A stretch of DNA of 64,000 nucleotides from Owenia fusiformis (Eukaryota > Annelida > Polychaeta > Sabellida > Oweniidae): positions 22,554,822 to 22,618,821 of the forward strand of contig CAIIXF020000008.1 in NCBI GenBank assembly GCA_903813345.2, written 5' to 3'. Below are positions 1 through 12,500 of the stretch, in pieces (position 1 is the first letter of the stretch; every line of letters begins with the position of its first letter). The notes beneath the pieces were generated by a model. The model saw only the letters and a list, made by a program, of their open reading frames with translations. It was not told the origin of the DNA and did no database searches. The translations under genes were made by a program, and so were the position numbers.

Positions 1-617
1 AGATCCGTTTACCAAATAAGGGACATTGATCATAATAGACTTAAACAATAATAGACTCATGTCAAGACAGACATTGGTAAGAACAGACAGTAGTTTGTAC
101 CATATATTATGTTTCTTGTTTCATAGATGTCTCTTCTGAGCATTATGGCTTATAGATCATTTTCTGTTTTGTTTAGTCAATATTCAGTCATTCAAGGGAT
201 TGATTATACCCACAAAAAGTGATTAGGACTGTTGTTACATTCATTGTATGATCTTTAAAATAAAGCCCTCTGATTGCTCAGTTCTTGTGCCATATCATTT
301 TATTATTTTATTATGTAAACACTTACCGGAATATGCTACTAATTCCTTAATCCTACCATATAGCCTTTCTATGGTGAAACTTATACATGTATGTATTTCG
401 TGACAACCCTGTCTCCGTCACGAGTCTATAACCTCAATTTTATCCACCATTTTCTTTCGAAAACAGGAAAATTTTCTATGTGAAAATAAATCGTTTCATT
501 TAGCTTTAGTATAGTGAATTTTCATTTTTTATAAAACTTTCATCATGTGGCTATAGTACTCTGATACTTGTTTATTTCTGCATATTAACAAACGGGCCTA
601 CAACCCCAAAAAAAAAA

Positions 618-682
618 TTCCTTCAGGAATTGAACCCGCGACCTGCTGCACCTGACTCTGCCAACAGACTAACTGATCAATT
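618..682 (-). repeat. Degenerate tRNA-like sequence (SINE head or tRNA pseudogene)
   Basis: On the minus strand there is a B-box-like motif GGTTCAATTCC, an A-box-like stretch TAGTCTGTTGG and, directly after the 3' end, a run of T residues that could end Pol III transcription. The acceptor, D and anticodon stems pair poorly, so this is not a credible functional tRNA. A tRNA-derived SINE or a tRNA pseudogene fits better. Confidence 0.4.
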
Positions 683-1865
683 AAGATAACGAAAGCAACG
701 AGACAGTCTAGTTGCAAGCATTTAGGAAAACTGAGAATTATTTTGTATTGCACAAAATGCTCAATACATTCACCCCTTCAAAACGAATAAACCCTTCTAA
801 TCCGAAAAATGTAAACAATTTGGTCAATGTAGCTAATTTTATCGAGTCCCTTTAGTATGATACCACATATGACATTATTTCATATACCTGTGAAGCAACT
901 AATTTTGTCATTAGGCTAATATATGTGGTGTTATGTGGTATTATTATGTCAGCACCACAATATATTAACATAGTGACTGATCCAACCTTTTTTGGACAAT
1001 GTTTGGCAGTCAGTGTTTTGTGTCTGTAACAAATGGCAGGTGGTGACATTTTGCATGTTATTGCCTTGTTCTCAATTGCTTTGTCCAGGTTTGGAATCAT
1101 TTCATCATTGAGTTTGCCAACCCTAGTTTATTACACTCATGATGTATCAGTGCCAATTAATTGTTTATCTATACATCTTGCTAGGATCATAATGGTGAAA
1201 TCATGATATGTTGAGACACACGAATCAATCATAAAAATATTTAATTACCTATTATACTTATATTTCTAATTAAATCTTATGCCTCCCCAATCTTTGTTTT
1301 GTCAGTTTTAATCAAGTTCTACATAATATCTTATCAGATTTCCTAAAGTGCCCTGAATGTACTTAATAGGAAGACAAAACATATACAGTATACATGTACA
1401 TGTATATACATACGTATAAGATAACTTGGAACAAGTTTGCCTGGGTTAGTCTTTATAAGTTTTGAGATAAACAATCCCGACCTTTGTAATTTTTCTTTTA
1501 CATTTTTTCTTTATATTTGATAAAAATTGTTTAATAGTTTTATATCTACTAAAACTTCATTCTCATACCCACAAACGCTATGTATATCTTTGGCCATTAG
1601 CCATTGTAATTTGCTCTGAACATTAAAGGACATAAAATGGTTAAAGATGTGTTCATTTTTGCTTTCAAGTGCATTCATTATAGGTTACAAAATAAATTAA
1701 CAATGGGAGCTAGGAGAAATATGGACTTTAGAGTATGCATTGGGAAAATATCATCAATCCCTGAATTACAAAATTGGCATAATCCATCACCTTGGCCCCA
1801 TCTTTTCAAAGCTGCAACCTTGAAACTTTAAAACAGAGTCTAAAATCGTTTGAAATGTGCATATA

Positions 1866-3001
1866 CAGGGTGTCCCGAAAGTATGGGGCCCCCCCTAGGC
1901 AGACATATACCAGTGTCGTCATAGTATGTGTCATATATCATTTTAAAGCTTATCCAAAGTTACATTGATTCACCAAGTATCATGGTTCAACTCTCAAATG
2001 TGAAAAAATTACAAGCATTTCAAAATTTAGTGTTTGGTCAAAATTAAGTTCAATTTTACACAAAATCACTAGTCAATGTGTCCTCCCGGGCCATCTTAAC
2101 AGCAGCAATTCTTTTCAGGTCGGATGAATATTGAGTTGGAAAAAGAGAACGGTGAGGGTAGAAACTCTAAGGAAACTCTTCTAAAGTCCCTTAAACCTGC
2201 ACATCGCTCCAAAACGCAATATGTTGACATATATTGTTTTTACATTTTCAAGCTCTAATATAAAGTTTATGTAAATAAAAATTGTTTTTTTCTGCGTAAT
2301 ATCAAAGAACAATCATTTAGTTAAAAAAATAAAAAGGCTAATGCGGGATTCGAACCCGGGCCTCCCGCGTGCTCAGCGAGGATTCTACCCGCTACACCAC
2401 CGTATTATTATGAAAGAGGAGGTAATTAAATGCTATTTATTTTGAATGCCATGATTCGGAAGTGACGTCACGTTCTTCATTTAGAAACCTTTCCAAAAGC
2501 ATATCGCCGGCACCGATCGAAGCAAATTCAATGAAAAATCTTTGAAATGACACATTTATCGTAAGTATTTCTACACAAGATTTGCCCCATTTGTTCATCA
2601 TTCTATAATCTTTCATTAAGCTCAAAATGATAAAGTTCACCCCCGAAACAACCCAAGATTGCGTTTCGGAGCATAGTCCAGCTTTAACAGGTTTTAAGAG
2701 GGTTATACAATTCCACACCCCTATTTGAAGGGCCTTTAAGGTCGTATCTGAAAATAATTGCTGCTGTTAACATTGGCCAAGGGGGACACATTGACTAGTA
2801 ATGTGGTGTAAAATAGAACTTTATTTTGACAAAACACTAACTTTTAAAATGACTGTAACTTTTTCCCATTTTGGAGTTAAAACATGATACTTGACAAATC
2901 AATGTAACTTTGGATAAGCTTTAAAATGATATATGACACATACTATGAGGACACTGGAATATATCTGCCTAGGGGGGGCCCTATACTTTCGGGACACCCT
3001 G
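1866..3001. mobile_element. 1.1-kb DNA transposon with ~260-bp terminal inverted repeats, TA target duplication
   Basis: The left end CAGGGTGTCCCGAAAGTATG is matched by the inverted right end, and the inverted repeats can be followed for about 260 bp (roughly 1866-2125 and 2740-3001). TA lies on both sides (1864-1865 and 3002-3003), as for Tc1/mariner insertions. The interior has no transposase reading frame, so it is non-autonomous. A tRNA-like sequence sits in the centre. It lies in the KLHDC3 5' region. Confidence 0.8.
2331..2406 (-). repeat. tRNA-like sequence with Pol III boxes and T-run, inside the 1.1-kb transposon
   Basis: The minus strand shows an A box TGGTGTAGCGG and a perfect B box GGTTCGAATCC, a good D arm, a 5-bp anticodon stem around loop TGAGCAC (would-be anticodon AGC, but without the normal U33), and a T5 run directly after the 3' end. 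The two halves of the acceptor stem do not pair. It is most likely a tRNA-derived SINE fragment or pseudogene captured by the transposon. The promoter boxes look intact. Confidence 0.5.
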
Positions 3002-3566
3002 TAGAGTTCAATGACTCAATCGGTCTTGATGTTTTTATAGTTGTTTAGTGAGGACTTCATGTTAAATCATGAAATTAACTATAACTACCTGTATTAGAAT
3101 TCAAAAAAAACATGAAAAACATAAAAACACAAAAACTGACAAAAATATTACCTGATATGACTTGAGTTGATTCTGACCTGGGAATGATGTCACAATATTC
3201 ATTGCTGGATATAGGTGTAAAACTTTTGAACAGTGCAGTTATTTACCAAAAATCATTCATTTTTTCAGAATTAATGAAAGTGTCAATGTTGTGGAGCGCC
3301 GCAGGCTAGGGGCTCTGTGGGGAAAATTTAAAATTTAGGCCCTCCTGTACATGCTGAGGCTATTTTAGAGCCATATTTGCATAATTAAATACAAATCTCT
3401 AGAAAAATTATTTCAGCCCTCCCGCTGATCGCCCCACCACCCTTGCCCTTCAGATGGGTTTGTAAACGGTTTGTAAACCAAAGAATATTTCATTGCATAA
3501 TTGTATATTCTCTCTGTTGCAAAGTACCTGATATTTAGTAATCAGAAAAGAATCATATGCTTTCAG

Positions 3567-6500
3567 AAAGTCGCAAATGGTTTCGCCCCAAGGTGCATGG
3601 GAACATACCCAGTGTAAGGGATGGACATTCTGCATGTATCATTCGGCATAAAATGCTCATATTTGGAGGCTATGAAGAAGAGGTGAGATGACATTATTGC
3701 CCTCAATCTGTGTAAGCAGATAATCACATATAGGGTTTGGATTATTAACAGAATGAGTATATACTGTAAATATAAAAATTATATAAAAATGTTTTAGTCC
3801 TAATACCATGCATCATAAAATATCAATCATTTTAAAAAGAAAACAGCATGTACTTACAAATTTTTACTTGCTTGATTTATGGGCCTGCCTTTTTATTATT
3901 TTTATCAGTGAGTTCATTGCTGTAGCTGGTTTAATACACTACATGTTACATTAAAGTTGTACATGTACTAAGAAGAAAATTATAATTTTAAAATTGCAAT
4001 TATAATTGTCATAATAACTGATACCTCTGATTACATTCTATAGATTCATGCATTTATCTTGAAACTTGAAATTTTCAAGATGGCCACTGAGTTCCAATGG
4101 CCACCATTTTTCATAAAAATGTAGTCGTTGATAATGGCCTAGTCACATAGCCCGGCCGATGAGGTTACGATGAGCCAGCGATGCAATTTTCACCGAACTC
4201 GGCCGAACACCGGCCGGACATCCGTGGCGTTTGTTGCTTAAAACCGCATCGGTGGTAGCTCGGTGAAATTTTAACTTCGGAGTTAAATTTCACCGGGCTC
4301 TCACCGAGCTCCCTCATCATGTCATCGCAGCCCCATCGTAACCACATCGGAAAACACGTCGGCCGGTGCACGGCCGAGTATCGGCCGGTGTCCCGTGCAT
4401 CTGAGACAACCAGAGGACGAGGTTTTTTAACGGACAGCGGCCGAGCTCCGACCGAGCTCTGGCCGATGTGGGACAGAGCATCGGCCGGTCACTGTTCAAA
4501 GCCCGTTAACAACCCGGCCGGCGATCGCACGGTGTCCTGTTACCTGCTCGGGTACCGGCCGTATTCCTTCCGATGTCCGGCCGACCTCCGGCCGGTAGTT
4601 GCTGCCACATCGGCAGAAAAAAACTACCATTTTGAGACAGACTCCGTACGGTCACCGGCCGGTGTTCAGTCGGTCGCCTGAAGATGTCCGGACAGAGTCC
4701 GTTCACGTCACCGAGCTCTGCTTCCGATGAGGAGAGCTCGGTGGCACCAAAAAAATCCACCGAGCTCTACCGATGCCGGACATCGGCCGGGCTATGTGAC
4801 TAGGCCATAACTCGGATACCAGTTGACAGATTGGTTCAACATATATTTGCTGATTCCTGAGAACGAGAAGGAATTTGTCATAGGAAATCATGTCACATCA
4901 TGGATTTAAAGGAGACAATATTGCAATACTACAGCCACAGTTATTTCTATCATGTTATGTTCATGATGACGAATTGATAAAATATGTTTTGTTCGATGGG
5001 ATTTGCTACTCCGGAGAGTTGCTGTTTTTCTAGTTATTTATATATTTGTATGTGCATTCCAGATGGACAAATTCTCCAATGATGTACATGGCTTAGACTT
5101 GACTTCTCTAACTTGGGAGTATTACAAAGTATCAAAGGTAAAAGCTTTAGTCAAAACCAAGTTTTAAAGCTTATTTATGGGGGGGGGGGGGGGGCTAGGC
5201 CATCTAATTTTTTTGCAGTCATTTTAGAAGTTTTACAATTAATCTTTTTAATCCATCCATAATCCCAGGAAAAGTGGTCATAGGAATCTCTCCAAAATTG
5301 TTTTTGTGTTAAAGTCTATTAGATAGTACCAATCTCCTTAGTTCATTTCTATTTGGGTGCCTTATTTCCGGCAGCCATTTTAAAAGCTGTTCCATTAATC
5401 CAGGCATCACCATTTCAGGAGAACTACTTTTATAGTCAGTTGCAATACCTTAACAGGTGGTTACAATTTGTCAAGTTAATGGTACGTTAATTTCAGGGTG
5501 AACCAGCAAGATGGAGGGACTTTCACTCTGCAACAGGTATTGGGGATAAAATGTACATATTTGGAGGTAGAAGTGATAAGGCTGGTTCCATTCACACCAA
5601 TAATGAGATGTACTGCAATAAGATGCAAATATTTGACACTGTGACATGCAGTTGGTCTGAGCCTGCTACAACTGGTTGTACACCCATTGGCAGGAGGAGT
5701 CATTCTGCTTGTAAGTGTCCCTTTGATTTAAAGACAAAGTTTGTGTACACAAGTCATAAGAAAATAGCAACTATCTCAAAATATAATCTAACATGAAACA
5801 CTGTCTAATACCCCCCCCCCTCTCCCCATCATTCAAGTACCATTATTACAATCTGAGACCTTAAAACCAAGGGACATTTCTTTCATACTGAAGTCATTAA
5901 AATACATGCTGAAGAAAAAAAATTAACCAATACTCATAACATAAAAATAGTTGAAGGTACTAGCATTCGTACAAGGAAGAGCATTCAGTCTCAAGAAATA
6001 GGTATTAGTTTAGAGGAAGTTTTGAAAAATATTGTCACACTTTTGCAATATTTTTTGCTCGTCAATATTCCACATAATATTTTTTACAGAACATCTACTG
6101 TATGGTGTAATACATGTTGTATATTTAAATCATCATACTTATATTTTCACAATCATTATAATAATCTCATCGGAAAAGATCAGATATAGAGAACACTTCC
6201 TTCTGATCAAGTTTTGCTCAAAAACTTTGTTAAAGTATATTATTGTAAAAATATATTATTATTACCATTTTAGGATGATTATTTTCTAAATTAATTAATT
6301 ACTTTTCAGTTCTATACTACAATAAGCTTTACATATTTGGGGGTTACAATGGGCTGCATGACCTTCACCTTCGTGACCTCCATTGCTTTGACCCAGGTAG
6401 GTGCCATCTCCTATAGTAGTGTCTCTCTTATCACCACACTTATACTCAGAAGGTGTGATATCATGTAATCATTTTTTGCTGCTTAGTGAGCGTGAAAATG

Positions 6501-9500
6501 GGCATCAAAATTGTTGATCCAATAAATCACTTTATCTCATGAAATTTAGGCTTATTATAAGTGACAATACAGTACAGCCTGTTCTTTTTACTTTTATTTT
6601 TAACTTTTTTACTTTTATTTTAAAAAAATCATACATCTGTACAAAATATTGTATATCTTAAAAAAAGGAGCTGAATGGGCCATTTTTGTCTGGTTGTCTA
6701 ATATAATTCTAAGAAATTTCTTTTGATAGAAGTAGGGAATAGAACTCATTTGTATCATCGCCATAACTATGGCCAACCCAGATTATATTACAATACATAA
6801 AAGAATTTCAGTATTTAGTTTAATTTTATTATTTATCCGGTAATTTAACTGTAAGTTATGACTTTTCTGATAAAGACTCAGAATGAATGTTATGTTTTTA
6901 GATCATCTAGAAAACCCTTACTTGAATTTAAAAATGTCTGTATATTGCAATATATGGAGATTCCATACTGGGAGGGATTCAATCTGTAGAAAAGTGTAGT
7001 ATAAAATATAATGAGATGTTTTCACCAACATGAGTAAAAAATGCCAGTGCCTGGGAGATTGCTGGTTTATAAAGATCTTATGCATCAGGTATCATAGGAC
7101 ATCATCGAAATATAGCCAACTCTTAATATATTTATTTCAGCTCTGAATCATTGGTCATTTGTGACAGTCCAAGGACAGGGTCCATGCCCCAGGAGGAGAC
7201 AGTGTTGTTGTGTCGTGGGGGACAGAGTCTTCCTCTTTGGGGGAACAAGGTAAATTTTATTTATTATTATTATTAGTTTTTACTGTATTATTCATGACAT
7301 GATTTTTTAATTAAATATAACTATTAATTATTTCAGTGATTAAATCAAACATTTGTGGTATGTTAAATTCACTCAGATATGTTATGTTTTCCATTCTACA
7401 CAGCATATTTATCAGAGGTCTAGATAAGCTGTTGCCATTCGCCAATTGCGAATATTTTTAGCACCTGGCGAAGATCTTGCAGGGTTCGTACACACCTGGA
7501 AATGTCAGGGAAATTGATTTATTTTTCCAGGTGCTGGAAATGTCAGGGAATTTTAAAATTGGGTCAAAAAGGGACAAAAATGTCAGGGAAATTTGAAACA
7601 GTAGATGTGTCAGGGAAATGTCAGGGAATTTTGTATCATTGTTGAAAAAATAATGTTCCAGCAAAATACATTTTAGGGCTATGACAGGATATCAACAATG
7701 AAATTCAAAATCATTTAGTTATTTCCACAAATTGGAAATCTTTTCATTAGGGTTGATTGAATGAGATTAGATCTGGTATTGTCTATTTGTAAGAACAGTG
7801 TGAACACATTATACTGAAACCGAACAATATAAATAATGTATAGATGATTAATACAATTATGCTTTTCCATGTAGTAAGCTTAGTCTAAGGCAATTCAAAG
7901 TTAATTACTGGTACATATATGTTTCATGGTTTGTTGAGGGGTTAATCTGAGGGGGGAGTTGTATTTATATTAAGAAGCTGTCTGTTCGACAGTCCGGTCA
8001 TGCGTCAGTCTTTTCAACTTTCAGGGGCTTTGCCAATTTTGAAAACCTTAGCCCATGGAAGTAGGGCCATAAGAAGTAGATTCTTTGTTTTGCGTCCCCT
8101 TGCTTGGAAGATTTTGAGTAAATCAGAAATAACAAACACATCCAAATAGCAATCACAAGGGTCTAAAAGTAGCATCACATTCCTTCAATCAGAATCAGAC
8201 GAAATGGCAATTTAACATGCGTCAAAATTGGCAGTGTTGTTGATTACTTTGGCATACATTGTGTATTTCATTTTCTTATTTTTTACCCTTGAATAATAGC
8301 TATGTTTCAATACATTGTATAAATTCTATAGGCCTAGATATGTGTTTGTAATCACTGCAAATTGGCATGTCATCCCTTTTTATGCCCTTAAAATTTATAC
8401 ATTTCTCAGCAAACAAGTTTGTATTTTTTCTTGAGTTTGTGTTTGTTTTCCTTGTACCCTTGAATGATTTGGATTTTGCCAGGACGCGAAACAAAGAATC
8501 TACTTCTTATGGCCTAGGCAACCAAAATGTGTGTCGGGTACTATTAACAGTTTTTGAATTTGGTCCAAATTTTTCTTCGTGTAAAGATGAACCCGGCATT
8601 TTAGGGACAAAGGACCTGCTCAAGAAGAAATATTCAAGATGGTCTCTGAATTCAAAATTATCACCATTTTTATGAAATTTTATTCCTGATAACACAAATA
8701 CCGATTATTTGATTTGGTATCATAGGCCTGAGCCTTACCGTGATGCTACTTGAGAAGGAATTTCTAATATGGTGTCAATTGTTTAGGTGTAATTTTCCCA
8801 AAAGGGAGAAGACAATAGTAATGCCAGGTTAATACTATCATATAATGTTCATAATGATCAGTATTCAATAAAATATGTTTCATTAGTCATTAGATGGGAA
8901 TTGCTCAAGTGAGTTGCTATTTTTCTAGTAGGATTTAGATCAAAATTTTAAAGTTTTAGTTGTCATTTGGATTCATTACAAAACATTAACAAATTATAGT
9001 TTGAAATGCTTAGAATGCACCATATACAATGTCAATTTTAAAAAATTTCCGGGGGTGAACCTCCGTACCCCCCCCCCCCCCCCTTTGGGTTACTTTTGCT
9101 CGCCGTGATGCAAGCTCAAAAAATTACACCTTCTTGACACTTGCTGGCTTCGCCCCTATATACATGTACGAGTATGTTTACCTTTGGCCTTATACTCGTA
9201 CAATGTAAAATATGTAATATTAAAAATATAATGTATGTAGGAATAAATTGGTGAATCAGATTTACAAGTAAAGTCATGAGAAATGGTACTGAAGGAGAAA
9301 CCCAAAATGTTTCATAATAAGTCTTTTTGTCCTTAATAATACAGTTGTTAGAGATTTTTTAGAGGCCGTGCAAGGAAAATTAGATCTGGAATTTTCCTTT
9401 TTTGTCTGGAAATGTCAAGGAATTGTCAGGGAAATTCATTTTGAAAAAGGTGTACGAACCCTGTCTTGATCTAAATATTCGCACAAGTGGCGAAGATCTT

Positions 9501-12500
9501 TGTACAGAACCTATCTGAGAAACAGATAAATTATCGGGGATTCTTCATTTTCAACTTTAGTAATTTTTGTAATTTCACCCATGAGACGCCACAATTATTT
9601 TTGTTTCAATTGAAATTTAACACGGGGCACATTCACAAGACCTGTTGCGTTCGGTATTTTGATGAATCAATTGAGACGCCAAAATTTATTTTCGAGTCTA
9701 TGAAAATTTGACCTTAGCTCATATTCGCAAACCTGTTTCGTTCGTTATTCTATCTGTGTGTGTGTCAAGCTAAATATTTCAAAATTATGCCGGGACCATT
9801 GAGGTCTTTCCGGCCAGACTGGAAGGCAGGGTGGCCCTGGCTTAAATACAACGATGGAAAGATGACGTGTGGAATTTGTCAAAGTGACACTCAAAGTGAC
9901 ACTCGGAAAAGTATCAGTAATAATGATTATCAGAAAAGAATATAATCTTCATAATCTGTAAAATGTGTTTTTTTGTGAAAATATAAGAAAATATTGTGGC
10001 TAATATTTTTTAGAAAACATGGAAAGTGCAAAGAGCATAATTAGTTGAGCGAACCTACAATAGGTACAGACAATTTGTATTGTTAGTACCTCAGTTGAAA
10101 TACTCGATTTTGATTGGTCAACGAGCGGTGAATAATTTTAACTGTACACCGCGCAATGCATTGCCGGTGAATAATATTCCCAGCATTCCACTAAAATGAC
10201 GTCATTATCAGACGATAAAATGGCCGCCGCTAGCAATAGCCGTTTCAAAAATATTGAAGATGAGGATATTATTTGTCTCTTAGAGAGTAAAGACAGTCAA
10301 AATACGAAGAAAAATCTAAAACTTTGTACAAAGCTTTTAGTGGACTTCGCCCAGGAGAGTAATTTGACTCCATTGAGTGAACTTACTGCCGTGGCAGATG
10401 TAGATCTCGAGGGTCTGGATCCAACTTCAAGTCAACTTCAAGGGTCAGAAAAATCTAAGATATTCTTCGGACTAACAAAACAATTATAGACCTCTCCATT
10501 CGGTTTACTGTCAAAATTATATCCCGAGACTGTAAACCGAGACTGTAGGTCGAGGTTTACAGTCTCGGGATATAATTTTGACAGTAAACCTCTGGAGAGG
10601 TCAATAATTGTATATTGTATGCTGTACCATACTCTTCATAACCACATGTGCGATAGATTATTGAATGAATTGAAAGTTGTAAAATGACACTTGTATATAT
10701 ACATACACGTATGGAAGATAATTTAGCATACTTCAAGATTTTGATAAAAGGTAATGTTTATTTACATGTACATGTACATCATTAACTAACTTTTGATGTT
10801 ACATGAAATATCATCATCCTACTAAACAAAGTGCTAGGTCTCAGGTATCAGAATGTTGGAATTCAATTTTCTGACCTCAATCACCGGAAAAGTAATATGT
10901 AATAAGCTGGGTCCTCAATTACATGATATAGAATATAACTGTAATTAGTTTTGACACTGGAGATCTATGGTTGTTATTTGACTAGGGGCATACAGTATTT
11001 TAATCTTGTAAATTATGTGTCATAATTTGTGCCAGAGATGAGATTTCCACCCAATACCATACAATTTAATTAATTTCCTTGTAATTTGTTTCTATGAGTA
11101 TCATTTCTAGATATTTAAGATTGCATGCATGGAGGCCCTGATATGATGTTTTAACCTTTTAAGGGTCAACAAAAGGTTGAATCCAAAGTCAAGTCAGATA
11201 TGAATTCCTGGCAGGGCCATGTGCAGTATTGCAAGTTATTTTACTCATATCTTTCACTATGAGTACTCTCTGGCCATAAATTGTAGTAAAATTACGCGAA
11301 AATTGTGATACTAAATCACACTCGAAAAATACTCTCAGAGTACAGTACAGGAAAAAATGAAGCCCTGATGTTGCGCTTAAATCCTTTGATTGATTTAAAA
11401 AATTAATTTTAAAATTAAATGTATTTTCAGCCCTTGTAAGGTGCCAATGGAGAATACAGAGTTCGATCTAATGGACCTGTCTGATCTCTATGTCCTGGAC
11501 CTAAGTAAGTCTGTTTCTTATATTTTAGACATAGATGATGTTTTCTATGTTCTTGACAGATAGGTCTGTTTTCTATGTTTTTGACAAAGGTGAGTCTGTT
11601 TTCTATGTCCTAAACAGGTGAGTCTGTTTTCTATGTCCTAGACAAATAAGTCTGTTTTCTATGTCCTTGACATAGGTGAGTCTGTTTTCTATTTCCTTGA
11701 CATAGGCGAGTCTGTTTTCTATGTCCTTGATATAGGGGAGTCTGTTTTCTATGTCCTAGACAGATAAGTCTGTGTTCTATGTTCTTGACATAAGTGAGTC
11801 TATTTTCTATGTCCCTAAACAGGTGAGTCTAATTTCTTTGTTCTTGACATAGGCGAGTCTGTTTTCTATGTTCTTGACATAGGTGAGTCTGTTTTCTATG
11901 TCCTAGACAGACGAGTCTGTTTTCTATGTTCTTGACATAGGTGAGTCTGTTTTCTATGTCCTTGACGTAGGTAAGTCTGTTTTCTATATCCTTGATATAG
12001 GAGAGTCTGGTTTCTATGTCCTAGGCAGGTGAGTTTGGTTTCTTTGTCCTAGACAGGTAAGCATGGTTTCTATGTCCTAGACATAGGTGAATCTTACACA
12101 CTGAACCTAGGTGAGTCTGATTTCACTTAGTAAAATGTCTCATAATATTTTTCTATTAAAAGTCATATTAGTACTAAGTACAGTTAAATATGATATGTGT
12201 CTGTTATGTTTAGTCATCTAATGAAATAATGTGAGTTTAGTCACACTTAACGTCATTGTAAAGATGAATTAAATCTAAATAAAAATTTTGTTACTTTAGT
12301 AATTTGTTCTTGAATGCATTGTCAATGATATGTATCCTGTTATTTATTAGCATATACAGACGCAATATATCATTATTTTTGCCACATACTAAATGTGTCA
12401 ATTTTAAAGTCAATTAATGTAAGATATAGTGATGATTGAATTAATTCTGAAATAGTTTTGGATAAACAGATTTCACCTACAAGACATGTATATAGGTTTT

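Larger units (their letters stand above)
1..3566 (+). other. 5' flank / intron of KLHDC3, no coding exon found
   Basis: No exon of KLHDC3 or of another gene could be recognised here, although about 100 N-terminal residues of KLHDC3 are missing from the window. The stretch is therefore probably the tail of an upstream intron. It holds a tRNA-like repeat and one long-TIR transposon, listed separately. The rest is AT-rich sequence in which I see no structure. Confidence 0.5.
7480..9463. mobile_element. 2.0-kb non-autonomous DNA transposon, CAGGGTTCGTACAC termini, 5-bp duplication
   Basis: Perfect 14-bp terminal inverted repeats (CAGGGTTCGTACAC) are flanked by TCTTG on both sides (7475-7479 and 9464-9468). 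Subterminal repeats of the form TGTCAGGGAAATT occur at both ends (several near 7500-7630 and near 9410-9440). There is no transposase frame. A smaller MITE (8065-8514) and a Helitron 3' end (8802-8928) are nested within it. The superfamily is not clear to me. It sits in the KLHDC3 intron after exon 7141-7249. Confidence 0.75.

Noticed and set aside
618-682. Functional tRNA gene
   Set aside because: Acceptor, D and anticodon stems do not pair well; only promoter boxes remain.
1575-1605. Kelch-like MYIFGH peptide as a possible KLHDC3 exon
   Set aside because: It hits a stop at once and has neither kelch context nor plausible splice sites.
4165-4891. Several overlapping frames of 60-120 codons on both strands
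   Set aside because: They arise from the high GC content of the MITE at 4135-4807 and match no protein type.
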